Below, one piece after another: positions 21,793-31,651 of a stretch of DNA of 64,000 nucleotides; positions within the stretch are counted from its first letter, which is position 1; the number at the start of each line of letters is the position of its first letter. The position numbers and the translations under genes are program-made. Below the pieces are notes generated by a model. The model did not search any database. It had not been told where the DNA came from and saw only the letters and a program-made list of their open reading frames with translations. Origin of the DNA: Phragmites australis (lineage: Eukaryota > Streptophyta > Magnoliopsida > Poales > Poaceae); contig NC_084923.1 of the NCBI RefSeq assembly GCF_958298935.1, forward strand, positions 34,564,501-34,628,500. Direction: 5' to 3'.

Positions 21793-22500
21793 TTAGAGCC
21801 TGAGGCTCAAGTCTATCTTCTTACTCTGCTCCGACGGCTGCTGATCCGAGCTCGGAGGCTCCAGCTGCGTTCTCATCCTGAAGCTCCCCGGCCACATCGA
21901 GCTGACCGCCTCATCGTACACGAGCGGTAGCCACGGGGTAGCAGCCGCGGCAGTACTGTCGCCGTCGTGGAACCTGGGCGCCGTGCTCGTGGCAGACCGC
22001 GCCGGGGTGGCTTCTTGGCTGGTCTTGTGGATCACCGAGCTCGCCGGGCTGACCTGCAGGGCGGCGCGCACGAAAGCGGCGTGCGCCTCGAGAGGAAAGC
22101 CGGCCATGACCATCCTCTGCGCGTGGAGGTGGTGGTGGTAGGACGCCGACGCCGACGAGCGCTTGGCCGCGCTGCGCTCCCGCTTGTGCGCGTTCTGGTG
22201 CCCGCCCAGCGCCTGCGAGCTGAAGAACTTCCGCATGCAGAAGTTGCACGAGAACACCTTGTGCGGCGCAGAACCAGCAGCATCAGCAGCTGGAGGAGAA
22301 GAATCTGGCTTCGCCGGCTCGTCGTCTGAGAACGAGGAGTTAGTCGCCGCCGGCGCTGGCTCCGCTGCCGTGGCTTTCACGCCGAGCGTGAGCTCCAGCC
22401 ACGCCAAGGTGCCGTTCTCTCTCTTTATCTGCTTGTCACCGCCCGTGAGCTGCTGCTCCGGGCTCTCCTCGATCACAGACGCCTCGTCCCTTTGCTCCAT
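21793..22500 (-). CDS. Single C2H2 (QALGGH) zinc-finger transcriptional repressor
   Basis: An intact, intronless 235-residue protein. One plant-type C2H2 finger lies at residues 83-105 (Cys85, Cys88, His101, His105) with the QALGGH signature at 96-101, which contacts DNA. The C-terminus ends DLSLRL (230-235), an EAR motif that recruits TOPLESS-type corepressors; a second leucine-rich WLELTLG lies at 34-40. Between them are Ala/Pro/Ser-rich linkers and a His-rich stretch. Single-finger proteins with a terminal EAR motif include the ZFP1/ZFP4/KNUCKLES-like regulators of hair, shoot and floral development. The protein should act in the nucleus. The start at 22500 is the first Met, about 127 bp downstream of a TATA box. 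No paralogue or operon-like neighbour is seen. Confidence 0.93.
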   Translation of the reverse strand: MEQRDEASVIEESPEQQLTGGDKQIKRENGTLAWLELTLGVKATAAEPAPAATNSSFSDDEPAKPDSSPPAADAAGSAPHKVFSCNFCMRKFFSSQALGGHQNAHKRERSAAKRSSASASYHHHLHAQRMVMAGFPLEAHAAFVRAALQVSPASSVIHKTSQEATPARSATSTAPRFHDGDSTAAAATPWLPLVYDEAVSSMWPGSFRMRTQLEPPSSDQQPSEQSKKIDLSLRL

Positions 22501-22626
22501 GCCACAATGAATCTAGCTTGCAAACTAGCTAGTGTTTCTTTGTCCTCGCTGTTTGAAGGCGATCAGCTAGCAGTACTAGAATACTAACTAGATATCGTCT
22601 GCGCTTGCTTCAGGCTTGCAGTTTGC

Positions 22627-22632
22627 TTTATA
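22627..22632 (-). promoter_or_regulatory. TATA box of the zinc-finger gene
   Basis: The minus strand reads CTCTATAAAGC, with TATAAA at 22632-22627. This puts the start of transcription near 22600 and gives a 5' UTR of about 100 nt. Confidence 0.6.
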
Positions 22633-22671
22633 GAGAGGACCCGGGGTCAGGACACGCTAACCGGCTAACGT

Positions 22672-22775
22672 ACGAGAAAGAGAGAATAATTCTTTTGGGT
22701 AATGGAGGCTTGTGGAGGGTCTCTGCGAGGAATCAGGAGGTAGACAGAGAGAGGGGGAGAGAGAACCTTGGTTTG
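22672..22775 (-). promoter_or_regulatory. GA-rich upstream stretch of the zinc-finger gene
   Basis: Several GAGAGA runs (for example 22678-22685, 22745-22765) lie 45-150 bp upstream of the TATA box. GA repeats are known targets of plant BPC proteins; any role here is inference. Confidence 0.35.
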
Positions 22776-22975
22776 TCTCTCCACTCCACTTATTAGTGGA
22801 TATCTTCTCCGAATCCCTCTGTTTTCCTTTACCTGCTTATCTCTTCTTCCTTTCCTTTCCCATCTGGACATGCATGGCCCATGTCCCTGGAGCAATGCTT
22901 GCTCACGTCACCCCCTCCTGTGCCATGCCATGCTCATCTGGGTCTCTAGGTTCATACCATAGCTATAGCAGCTAA

Positions 22976-25900
22976 CCAGCTAGAGCTAGCTCAACCTCAA
23001 CTCTTGTTATCGAGTTGTGATTGTGTATAGCCTTGTATTTGGAAGGAAAGAAACCGTAGAACATTCCAACACGTCGGACTTCAACCACATCAAATTTCTC
23101 ATATGGCAAAGGAGGAGTTCATGGCAAAAATCGGTGCTGCAATGGCGTTTAAATAGCTTGCTTCGGAAGGCCACCCGCCTTTTTGTGTTTCTGTTTCTTA
23201 GTTGCTTTCGGGTGCTTTTGTTTGCATCTGTATAACCTTTCAAGCTTGTTGAGGTGAACCTTAAGCCGTCTCTCGTTCCCAACGGCATATGCTTGTACTT
23301 CCTTTTTTTTTCTTCTTAATTGAATGGCAGCGCTCCTATCCTCTTTTCGAAAAACTGTGTATAGTCTTACTATTTTCAGGAAGATCATAGTACTTGGCAG
23401 TGACCCTTCGGTGGATAGGTGTCGTTTGACTACTGGTGAAGAGTACGGTGAAAGTGATCCTCTTTGACAAAGGAACATGTAGTGCTGGTAATTCTGGAAT
23501 TTAGCTGTCCAAACTCCAGGGTAATGATTGGGTTTAGGGTCATAATCAGAAGCTAGCCATGCAGCGATCTTGTCCTGCACATTAGCGCAGCAATCACGCC
23601 ATTGATAGCACCCTGTTGAAGTTACATACACACCTTGCAAACCTTGTCTGAATATTTACACTTACGCTGAATTGAACACGATTACTAGGATGCACCGTGT
23701 GATGTTAACCGTCCTATTTTGTCTGATAAGTTCCATTACTATCGATGATTTTCTTTTTATATATATGTTCAGTAGTAGATACTAGATGGTGCTGGAAAGA
23801 TTTTGCATATCAAGTCCTATCATTTTCTACAAGCACTAGAGCTGACTGGTATGAACACTAACAGTTCAGAGTTTAGACAAAATCAATATGGCTTAATCAA
23901 GAACCTTGCCTCATGTATGCATTTTGTTATTAGCCCCCTAAAGTGGCAACTGGCAGCATTGGGATTCATATATATTGTACAATGATCCATGTCCCCACAG
24001 TTTGTAAGGCATCATGTTTTCTTTTAGTAGTGGGAGACTGTTGTTGTCACCAGTCACAAGTGCACTGATAGTGGAGGACCTGCTGTACTTTTTAGGTGGT
24101 CTTCTGTTTCCAATTGGGAGCTGAGTTCTTGCATCCTTCCTGTCCACTCTTTAATCTGTGTAAGTGTGTGCTGATGTTAGCATTGGGATAGGGCCTCTTA
24201 CATTTGGTCCTGAGTCAACTTGATCAGGCTTCAGGATAGAAAAGGAGAGGCACCTGGCTTCCTTCCACATACTTAGCCATATCTGCAGGGGTAGCTCCAA
24301 CATGCGTTGCTTTCGGGAGATATGCAGATCTACATGCATTTCTCAAGCACAGTTGGTCTGGGCCCCAGTGGCATCTAGTTCCTCTATTCTACAATCACCC
24401 TTTTATTTATTTATTTTAGTTGTCTTCTGCTGCTAAAGAAAAACTACTTTTCCGGCTTAAATAGGAACACAGTTCGGTTTCGCCGGCTGTTACTAGTGCT
24501 GTAATCATGTTTTTTAGGTATGGAGTAGTTCTCAAATCATGAGCTCTCTTTCAATCTGTGGTCCAGCTCAGCTGTCGTGTTTGACCTGTGCTCTGTCTCC
24601 GGGGGTCCAATAATCTGAACATGATAATCGGAAATCCTAGCTACTTGTACACAGCTATTCTTTCCGTAATGAAGACAGCAATATATCGGCAAAGTTTCAA
24701 AATGATTAGACAGCTATAAGCCAAGCAATGCTAGAAATGGTCAGTAAGGAACACACAATTTGGCCTGTTACTACAACTTACAAGTCACGAACTCATGTCA
24801 CTTCACTATGAAGTTGCCTTCAGTCCTGTACTTGCAGCAACCTGAGTGAGTTCAAGTACAGTTATTGTTTTGACCTTATCCCTCAGCTTCAAGCTGAATG
24901 CGACGGCAAGAAATCCTATTCGCACTGTAATTCCTTTCTTGAGACTTCGATCAGAGTGACGATAACTTCCAGGAAAAATTTCTAATCTGCTGCTTAGAAA
25001 ACTCGATGCTGGTCATGTGACAAATGAGCAGCACTCTCCCTAATTGGAACTACCACATGTGAGTTGGGTGAGATCAGTTCCATTTGTCCAAAAGGCAACC
25101 ACTCTTCTATTGGGAGTTCCTGGTGATGGCTACCGTTGTCTGCCACTTTGCTTGCTTCTAGTACTAGATCAACGACCCATGGAACAATGAGAGGGCAAAA
25201 CACTTTGCAAGAATATCCCTGGCAGCTGCAGAAAATGTTATGTTCACTCAGGGATAGGGTTGTCAAGCCTCCATTTTATTTTTTTAATTTTTTTTATATA
25301 CCAAGTGCATGTGGACATGTTGATTCCTTGGACTATGTTTGGCCACAATGGCGACTATGGGGTTTGTATTGGAAGCTCTTGCTGTCTAGAAGTCAAAAGA
25401 GATGGGGACAAAGTGTCATTCAGTTCGTCATAAGCAAGGATTATAGGGGGTTTCAGATGGACTCATATGGAGTGCAAGAATATTGGGAACTTGATGACAC
25501 TTTACAGAAAATCAATCTTCTGTGTCTCAATTTGGCACGTCTCTCTTATTTGTCCTCTCGTGTTCGCCAATCGCGTTGCGACATGGACGGGATCCCGAAG
25601 CCGCATCTGTCGACAAGGTGAAGATATGCCTGAACATTGGGCAAGAGCTTTTAGTAGTAGCAGTGGTAGTTACCTCGTAACTTCGTTAAAGTATCTGACA
25701 AGTGACAAGGCTTGAGCCTGACTGAAAGCACAATGTGTAATCATGTGTCTGTTTTTGTGGATTGGAGTTGTGCATAGTGTAGGAAATTTGTCGAATATTT
25801 CGGATAAACTGATTACCCCCGGAGAGTTTGCTGAAACTGCTGGGCATCTTTATAACCTTTTATTTTGTTTTCCTTTAGCAAACACGTTATCTTTCCTTTC

Positions 25901-26379
25901 TATCAGATGTCTTCGATAGTCACTGTGATATCATATGAATATGGTTCATGCATGTTGAAAAATCAATCACCATAGTTAGGGTTAATATGTTTTAGTAGTT
26001 AATATCAATATGGTCAATGTGATTAATTTGGTTTGCGAGTATGTAAGGTTTAGTCTCATGGATATTATGTGACAAGATCAAAGAAAAGCTTCCCGAAGAT
26101 ATAAGACCTATTATTTAGACTAGTGATCATATTATTTAGAGCATCACTTGTGTAGATAGATTTGTTTTCTTTGACCGTACTACAAAGAGAGGTTTGGGTT
26201 TAATAGTTTGATCTAGTGTTTTTAGGATAATTATCTAATAGCGATGCACAACATGCTTAGCTAGTCTTAATAGATCAGAGGAAGACTCAAGACATCATGG
26301 AAGAGAAGCCATCATAGCCGGGATAAAGTATGAGCTTAATTAGGTAAGTCTCTGTCGAAATGTACTCATCATGTAATCC
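22976..26379. other. Intergenic region with no recognised gene
   Basis: AT-rich sequence. The longest open frame is 163 codons at 23149-23640 (-), containing GCYQWRDCCANVQDKIAAWL and a Lys/Arg-rich tail; I do not recognise it, and it has no clear promoter or partner exon. A 161-codon frame at 25136-25621 (+) is also unrecognised. Both may be chance or remnants. Confidence 0.4.
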
Positions 26380-26735
26380 GATGTGTACACCGAAGTATTC
26401 ACCGGATGATCACTGGGTGATCTCAATGGAGTAAGTTTCCAGAACAGGATGGAAGTGAAGAATCTCAAAATATAGGCACACTGGATGATCTGATTTGCAT
26501 AAGAGTATGTCATCGGAGGATTCATCGTATGTTCTGGTAATCAACAGAGGGTTACACTAGAGCATTTATACGGAGAGGGTGTTCAACTTGAAGTTGTAGG
26601 ATGTTCCAGTGAAGAAGTTTGAAGCCCACCAGATGATCCGATGAGGTGGCCTAGATACGGCTAGTTTCTGTTGCACTCATAGGATGTTCCGATGTTGAGG
26701 AAAAATGTGCTCACCAGATTATCTGGTGTTTATAG
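26380..26735. repeat. Degenerate GGATGATCCGGTG motif cluster
   Basis: Repeated imperfect palindromes, such as CACCGGATGATCAC (26400), ACCAGATGATCCGATGAGG (26627) and TCACCAGATTATCTGGTG (26711). The same motif is repeated in the LTRs at 43035 and 49398, so this is probably a decayed LTR piece of that family. Confidence 0.5.
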
Positions 26736-27109
26736 TTTACTTGGCCCGTGTCAAGACCGGTTCAAGGAAAAAACCAATCTCATTTATGTATTGAGCCCAT
26801 AAATTAATCACAATATATAGTGACTTCATAGATAATTATCATTACAACATTACACTTAATCATCATTAAACGTCTTACAAAAGTGAAAGTGATATTCGAG
26901 GGCCAAGATCCACATAAAACTGCAGTGTAGCTACTCATACTCTAATCCTTCACAACGACTCCATAGGCACGATGGACGTAGAAAGTATCTTAGAATAATC
27001 CATCTTCAGTAAACTCTTCAATTCTTTATCCAACTGAGTGTTTTGTGATAGCAAGAGCGAGTACATGTTGTACTCAGCAATAAAGATGGCCAAATGGGCC
27101 AATCAGGCC

Positions 27110-27486
27110 GGCTCGGCACTGGCCCAACTTGGCACGGCCCGAAATCGGCACGACCCGATTGGCCCATTTACTGTTACGGGTCGTGCCGTGCCGGCTCGCG
27201 TGCCGAGTCGTCGGCTCACGGCACGGCCCAACTGTCACCGTGCCGTGCCGGGCCGGCCCACGGCACGGTCGGCACGATGGGCCCGGCCGGCACGATGGGC
27301 CTGTTCGGCACGATGGGCCCGTTCGGCACGGTGGAGGCACGACAGGCCCGTTTGGCACGACGGGTCTGTTTGGCACGACGGGCCCGATCGGCACGACGGG
27401 CCCGATCGGCACGGTGGAGGCACGAAGGGCCAGGTCGGCACGGGAAGGCACGACGGGCCTGGCCGGCACAGTGGGCCCGTCAGCAC
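27110..27486 (+). repeat. Left subterminal GGCACG(A)-GGGCC array of the hAT element
   Basis: Many copies of a GGCACGAYGGGCC-like unit with about 15-21 bp spacing. Subterminal repeats are known transposase-binding sites in hAT elements. They create spurious Gly/Arg/Ala ORFs on both strands. Confidence 0.8.
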
Positions 27487-27644
27487 TAAAAAAATAGGAA
27501 AAAATCAAAAATAATAGCTAAAAAATCAAAAAAAATAAAAAATATAGAAAATAAATACATAACATCTTTATTGACTGGTTGCCTCGTTAAAAACCGTTCT
27601 ACTAGAAGGAAAAAAGAGTACAACCTATGATTATGCTCCGAAAA

Positions 27645-27860
27645 TTACATGGTTTCATTAGAAACCCCAGAATTTTGCTTGCAATATTTAATATGCTTCC
27701 TCAAGTGTCCCGTTCCATTTGGAGATCTGGCACCTATTTCTTTGCTGCATATATTACACTTAGCAAATCTTACCTGTTCTCCGTTAATTTCTCTGAAGAC
27801 CTTTTCAAAATATTGCCACACCCATGACCATGCATGCGAGTTCTCGGCGTCTTGATCCAT
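27645..27860 (-). CDS. BED zinc-finger-only ORF inside the hAT element
   Basis: The 71-residue ORF is little more than a BED finger: WSWVWQYFEKVF, then VRFAKCNICSKEIGA with Cys-x2-Cys, then GTGHLRKHIKYC with the His pair. It resembles residues 79-128 of the larger transposase but is clearly diverged from it, so it was not made by a recent local copy. It starts with its own ATG behind a TATA box and stops shortly after the finger (SGVSNETM), where the transposase would continue. It may be the remnant of a second transposase gene or a small DNA-binding protein that competes for the element ends. Both readings are inference. Confidence 0.6.
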   Translation of the reverse strand: MDQDAENSHAWSWVWQYFEKVFREINGEQVRFAKCNICSKEIGARSPNGTGHLRKHIKYCKQNSGVSNETM

Positions 27861-27990
27861 GAATTGAAATATGGAATTGGTTTTTTGATGTGAAGTGACT
27901 ACTGGCTACTTGGCTAGCAACTAGGAAAAGAGAGATGGGTGGGGCAGGGTGGGTGATGAGAGTACATGGAGTTTGAGATGGAGTAGATGG

Positions 27991-27998
27991 TATTTATA
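27991..27998 (-). promoter_or_regulatory. TATA box of the BED-only gene
   Basis: The minus strand reads GGCCTATAAATACC, about 130 bp upstream of the ATG at 27860. It resembles the TATA box of the neighbouring transposase gene. Confidence 0.55.
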
Positions 27999-28205
27999 GG
28001 CCACGATGAGAGGAGAGGTAGGTGGGGGTGGGGCCGCGGGGGGTATTTTAAAAAAATAAACAAAAAACATGAATAAAATAAAAAAACTTAGAAATAATAG
28101 GGGCGCATGATTAATTCTAAAAATGAGCTTTATTGATAGGTTGCCTCATTAAAAACCTTTCTAGCAAAGGAAAAAAGAGTACAACCTAGCTCAGAAAATT
28201 TGAAA

Positions 28206-29351
28206 TTACACGTTCTCATCAGCATCTAGATACAAATTTTGGAATGATTCTTCAAGCTCAGTATTTTCTGCAGTGTGTTGCATTCGTGCTTCAGCTTGTT
28301 CCCAATCCTTTACTATGGTGAGTATTTCAACCATCTCACTTGACAGATTTGTTCTTCTCTCTTCGATTATCCTTCCTGTAAGACTGAAGGCAGCCTCAGA
28401 AGAAACTGTAGATACAGGAACCATTAACAAATCTCGCGCTAACAGTGAAAGCACTGGATAATCTAAAGTGATAGAAAATATTTTATTCGTGAGACCAAAG
28501 TCTGCAACTACTTGAGATATTTTTTCAGCAATATTTTCACCGGTATGCGCGTTGTCAATCAAACGAAAACCTATTATTCTCTTTTCTAATTCCCAATCAT
28601 TATTAACAAAATGAGCAACCACACTAAGATAATCCTCTCTAGCCCTACCTGCCCATATGTCCAAGGTCAAAGCAACTGAAAATGTACATGTTTGCAACAT
28701 TTCTTTAAGCTTGCTACGACACGCATTGTAGTATTTTACCATATCCCTACTAGTTGTCTGTCTAGAAACATGCGTGAACCTAGGATTATGAGCTTGCTTA
28801 ATGTAATCTTCAAATGCAGCAGACTCACCGATATTGAGTGGTAGATCCGCTCTTGCAATGAAGCGACATAGCTCTTTTCGAGCATTGACAGAGTCATACT
28901 CCCAATGATGAACAGAGCCGTCGGGGTTGTACTGCAACACCATCTGCTTCATGGCTGCTCCACTCTTTTGCTTGCAACTTGTGGCGTGCCTCTTCAAGTG
29001 CCCCGTTCCACCCGAGGGCTTTGCAGATAATTCATTTTTACAAATATAACACCTAGCATACCTGACACTTACCCCATCTTCCTCTTTGTAGATCCTTTCA
29101 AAGTCTTGCCAAACTTCGAAAGTACCGGCTCTTGATCTTTTAGACCCGGTGATTGCTAATGTGTGCGCACTTGTAGAGCCTGACGATGGAACTGCTGCTG
29201 CATCACCTGGCTGTGAACCAACCGAAGGTTCACCGTCGGGTCCATCATCACCTGTAGCACTGGTATCAAAAGGGCCGTAGTCCCCTGTGAGTCCTTGGAG
29301 AAAAAAATTATGATCTATGGATGTATCATGATCACCGGCATCCATGATCAA
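28206..29351 (-). CDS. hAT transposase, internally deleted but open
   Basis: The 381-codon frame has no stop. An acidic N-terminus is followed by a BED zinc finger (about residues 79-128; Cys101, Cys104, His118, then His122 or Cys126) that would bind the element ends. A helical region and the start of the RNase H-like fold follow, with the first catalytic Asp in LTLDIWAGRARED (Asp231) and the likely second in FSITLD (Asp297). At residue 297/298 the sequence jumps directly to the C-terminal dimerisation region (YPVLSLLARDLL, then VSTVSSEAAFS), so the roughly 250-300 residues that normally lie between, including the catalytic Glu, are missing. The product could still bind DNA and dimerise but not cut. 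The family is RICESLEEPER-like (zf-BED, hAT-C). Confidence 0.88.
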   Translation of the reverse strand: MIMDAGDHDTSIDHNFFLQGLTGDYGPFDTSATGDDGPDGEPSVGSQPGDAAAVPSSGSTSAHTLAITGSKRSRAGTFEVWQDFERIYKEEDGVSVRYARCYICKNELSAKPSGGTGHLKRHATSCKQKSGAAMKQMVLQYNPDGSVHHWEYDSVNARKELCRFIARADLPLNIGESAAFEDYIKQAHNPRFTHVSRQTTSRDMVKYYNACRSKLKEMLQTCTFSVALTLDIWAGRAREDYLSVVAHFVNNDWELEKRIIGFRLIDNAHTGENIAEKISQVVADFGLTNKIFSITLDYPVLSLLARDLLMVPVSTVSSEAAFSLTGRIIEERRTNLSSEMVEILTIVKDWEQAEARMQHTAENTELEESFQNLYLDADENV

Positions 29352-29646
29352 TGTCGAATGACACTACAAAAATTGCAAATATTCAGAGTTAGAAATAATC
29401 AAGTAATAAAACTAATAATAAAATAAGACTCAACAACGATGCAAAAAAATCACCAAGATTTCTTCAACTTCAATATAGCAAGTCAGCAGGATGACGATTT
29501 TGGAATTGCTTGGATTTTTTTTAACAATTCAAACTAATTTTGCCAAATTATTGCTAATTCTCACGAACTTTGAGACAAGAATGAGAGGAGAAAACAAGAG
29601 AGAAAATGGTGTTGCTGGTGTGGAATGGAAGAGCAAGGTGCTCCTC

Positions 29647-29654
29647 TATTTATA
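29647..29654 (-). promoter_or_regulatory. TATA box of hAT transposase gene
   Basis: The minus strand reads CACCTATAAATAGAGGAG, a near-ideal plant TATA box, about 300 bp upstream of the transposase ATG at 29351. Confidence 0.65.
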
Positions 29655-29744
29655 GGTGAAAAATGGTGATTTTTGCAATTTTTTTTCGAATTTTTTGGAG
29701 CTCAAACGGCCACAAAACGGCTATAAAATTCAAAAATATCGGGT

Positions 29745-30185
29745 TAACGGGTCAAATGGGCCGTTTCCGGCCCGTTTAACCCGTTAACCCGTGTGCCCCC
29801 GCGCGCCCCCGCTGGCCCATCGTGCCCCCACGTGCCGGCCGGGCCGTGCCCCCCGCGGTGGGCCGTGCCGTGCCGTGCCGGCCCGACCGTGCCGTGGGCC
29901 GCCCCGTGCCGAGCCGGCACGGTGGGCCGTGCCGTGATGGGCCGACCGTGCCCGTGCCGTGCCGTGCCATGCCGTGCCGTGCCGTGTCGTGCCGTGCCGA
30001 CCCGGCCTGGCCGTGCCTTCTTGGGCCGCTCGTGCCCGAGCCGGGCCGTCCCGTGCCGGCCCGCCGTGCCGCACGCTCGGCCCAGGCACGGCCCGTGGCC
30101 TCGTACCGTGCCGACCCGGCCCATCTCAGCTCGGGCCGGGCAGTGCCTGGGCCGTGCCTCGGGCTGGCCCAGTAGGCATGGCCCA
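29745..30185 (-). repeat. Right subterminal array of the hAT element
   Basis: This is the mirror-image array (GGCCGTGCCG, CGTGCCGTGCC units) near the right inverted repeat. It is longer and denser than the left array. All ORFs through it are low-complexity artefacts. Confidence 0.8.
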
Positions 30186-30890
30186 TTTGGACAACTTTAC
30201 TCAGCAAGTTGTGAGGAAATAAAATGCATATGAAGGCTTGACAACAATATGACAGTATGGTTCTTTTGCATGAAACAACATTTAAATAAAGCATTTGAAA
30301 AGCAATAATAATTAAGTGAACAACTGTAAATAAACACCACCTTAAGATTCCAACCATCTTAACTTAACCGACCTCTCAACACATCAACCATGGTTAACCA
30401 ACAGCACAATCATAGTTCCCACCACTATGATTGATCAAACCAGCCAAACCGTCAAGTTCTAATCATGTGAGGCTTTTCTTGTCACTCATAATCATGAGTA
30501 GGACTGATTAACCAGTTTTACGCTTTGCAGAGGTCATACAATTTACCCAAAAGTTATGATTATCCATCGTGCCCATGTTCGTGAAACACTTACACACTTC
30601 CGAGGCGTGCGACCAGAAAATCATAACAAAGCCTTTATAATGCCTCTCTCAACATGTGCATATCCACCAATGTTTCATCGTCGCATTAATACACCTCATC
30701 AATGGAAGTCCCCTCTTGCGCTAATGGAACACCCTGTAAGATACTGCTTCTTTGTCTGTGTGAGTCTGCGGAAGAGACATGACTTGATAGCTGATTGACG
30801 CTTGGTTTACCATGAACCATTATGCGGCGCCACCCACCATTCAATGCTCAAAGACAAAGAGCCACCATCTCCCCATGACCCGAAGGCCTT

Positions 30891-30896
30891 TATAAG
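30891..30896 (+). promoter_or_regulatory. TATA-like box before the ORF at 30941
   Basis: GGCCTTTATAAGCCTC lies 45-50 bp upstream of the ATG at 30941, close to the spacing of a retroelement or gene promoter. Confidence 0.35.
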
Positions 30897-30940
30897 CCTC
30901 GGGTGGCGAGCTCTTGCTGCATCATCTTCCTAGCTTAGTC

Positions 30941-31234
30941 ATGGAGTCTTCATTCTCATCTAACTTGCGAGAAGTTAGAGTTTCATCACCCTTAGGTCCT
31001 TTGCCTTTGCCACCAAAGTCTCCCCCTTTAGCACCACCGCCCTCCCTAGCCGAGTCCGACTCCATTATGAAGGTTTTCAACATCTCCTCCGATGAGGAGA
31101 TAGAAGGGGAAGCAGTGACCGACATCATCTCTGTTAATGACGACCCCGACTCTCGAAGAATCATCCCCAAGCCAAGAGGACGTAGACTAGGATATCTTGG
31201 TGGAAGAGATACGGGAAGAGGAGATGGTAATTGA
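30941..31234 (+). CDS. Unidentified Pro/Ser-rich then acidic ORF
   Basis: From MESSFSSNLREVRV the 97-residue protein is Pro/Ser-rich (PLGPLPLPPKSPPLAPPPS) and then acidic (NISSDEEIEGE, SVNDDPDSRR). After a likely frameshift near 31190 another frame gives more acidic sequence (VEEIREEEMVIEEKKE), so it may be the start of a longer broken protein. I do not recognise it. It sits between the end of the giant-LTR fragment and the copia remnant, and a TATA-like box precedes it. It may belong to an unplaced retroelement. Confidence 0.35.
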   Translation: MESSFSSNLREVRVSSPLGPLPLPPKSPPLAPPPSLAESDSIMKVFNISSDEEIEGEAVTDIISVNDDPDSRRIIPKPRGRRLGYLGGRDTGRGDGN

Positions 31235-31651
31235 GGAGAAGAAGGAGGCAACAAGTGTGCAGTGTGATTCATCTACAGGAAGTACCCCCTACTTTATCTA
31301 CAAGTTCGTAAGATTGATGTTTTATGAATCGTCAACAAGGCTAGAAGAAGAAGGAGCATGTGAGGTGGAGGCCACATGAGTGGAAGGAACCAAAGAAGGC
31401 ACATCAGAAGAGGGCACCAATGGTGCCCAGGGAAGAGAAAAAGAAACAATGACGAGCATGAAAAGTAAAGTGAGAAAAGATAGAGACTCAACCAAGGAAG
31501 TTGAAGAAGTGGAAGAAGAGGTACGGGGATAGATGGGATTAGACTCATCAAAAGTAACATCTTGAGATATGCGCATCTAGCGAGCAATAGGATCCCAACA
31601 CCTATAACCCTTATACTCAGTATTGTAACCAAGAAAAACGCACTCAACAAA

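Larger units (their letters stand above)
27081..30199 (-). mobile_element. hAT DNA transposon, 3119 bp, with exact 8-bp target duplication
   Basis: The terminal inverted repeats are TAAAGATGGCCAAATGGGCC at the left and the complement of TAAAGTTGTCCAAATGGGCC at the right (18 of 20 match). CTCAGCAA occurs at 27073-27080 and 30200-30207, the 8-bp duplication expected of hAT. Both ends carry GC-rich arrays of GGCACG-type motifs. Two genes read leftward, each with its own TATA box: an internally deleted transposase (29351-28206) and a BED-only gene (27860-27645). A short block (GGTTGCCTC(A/G)TTAAAAACC, then AAAAAAGAGTACAACCTA) follows both genes, suggesting duplication of a gene unit within the element. 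Confidence 0.9.
26749..30750 (-). repeat. Giant-LTR fragment split by the hAT element
   Basis: The left part (26749-27080) starts TGTCAAGACCGGTT, like the TGTCACACCCGGTT start of the LTR at 51346. The right part (30208-30750) matches 51690-52330, with shared stretches such as CTAATCATGTGAGG, CAGTTTTAC and GTTCACGAAACACTT-like text. The hAT element sits between at an 8-bp duplication (CTCAGCAA), so both parts are one older LTR. It fades near 30750. Confidence 0.7.

Noticed and set aside
23149..23640. 163-codon minus-strand ORF as a host gene
   Set aside because: No recognisable domain, no partner exon or promoter, AT-rich codon use; kept only as a remark.
27038..27514. Overlapping 80-158 codon ORFs on both strands through the left GC-rich array
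   Set aside because: They are translations of the GGCACG-type repeat in several frames (Gly/Arg/Pro/Ala strings) with no domain; the repeat explains them.
29744..30357. ORFs of 87-193 codons on both strands near 30 kb
   Set aside because: Low-complexity translations of the right hAT subterminal array.
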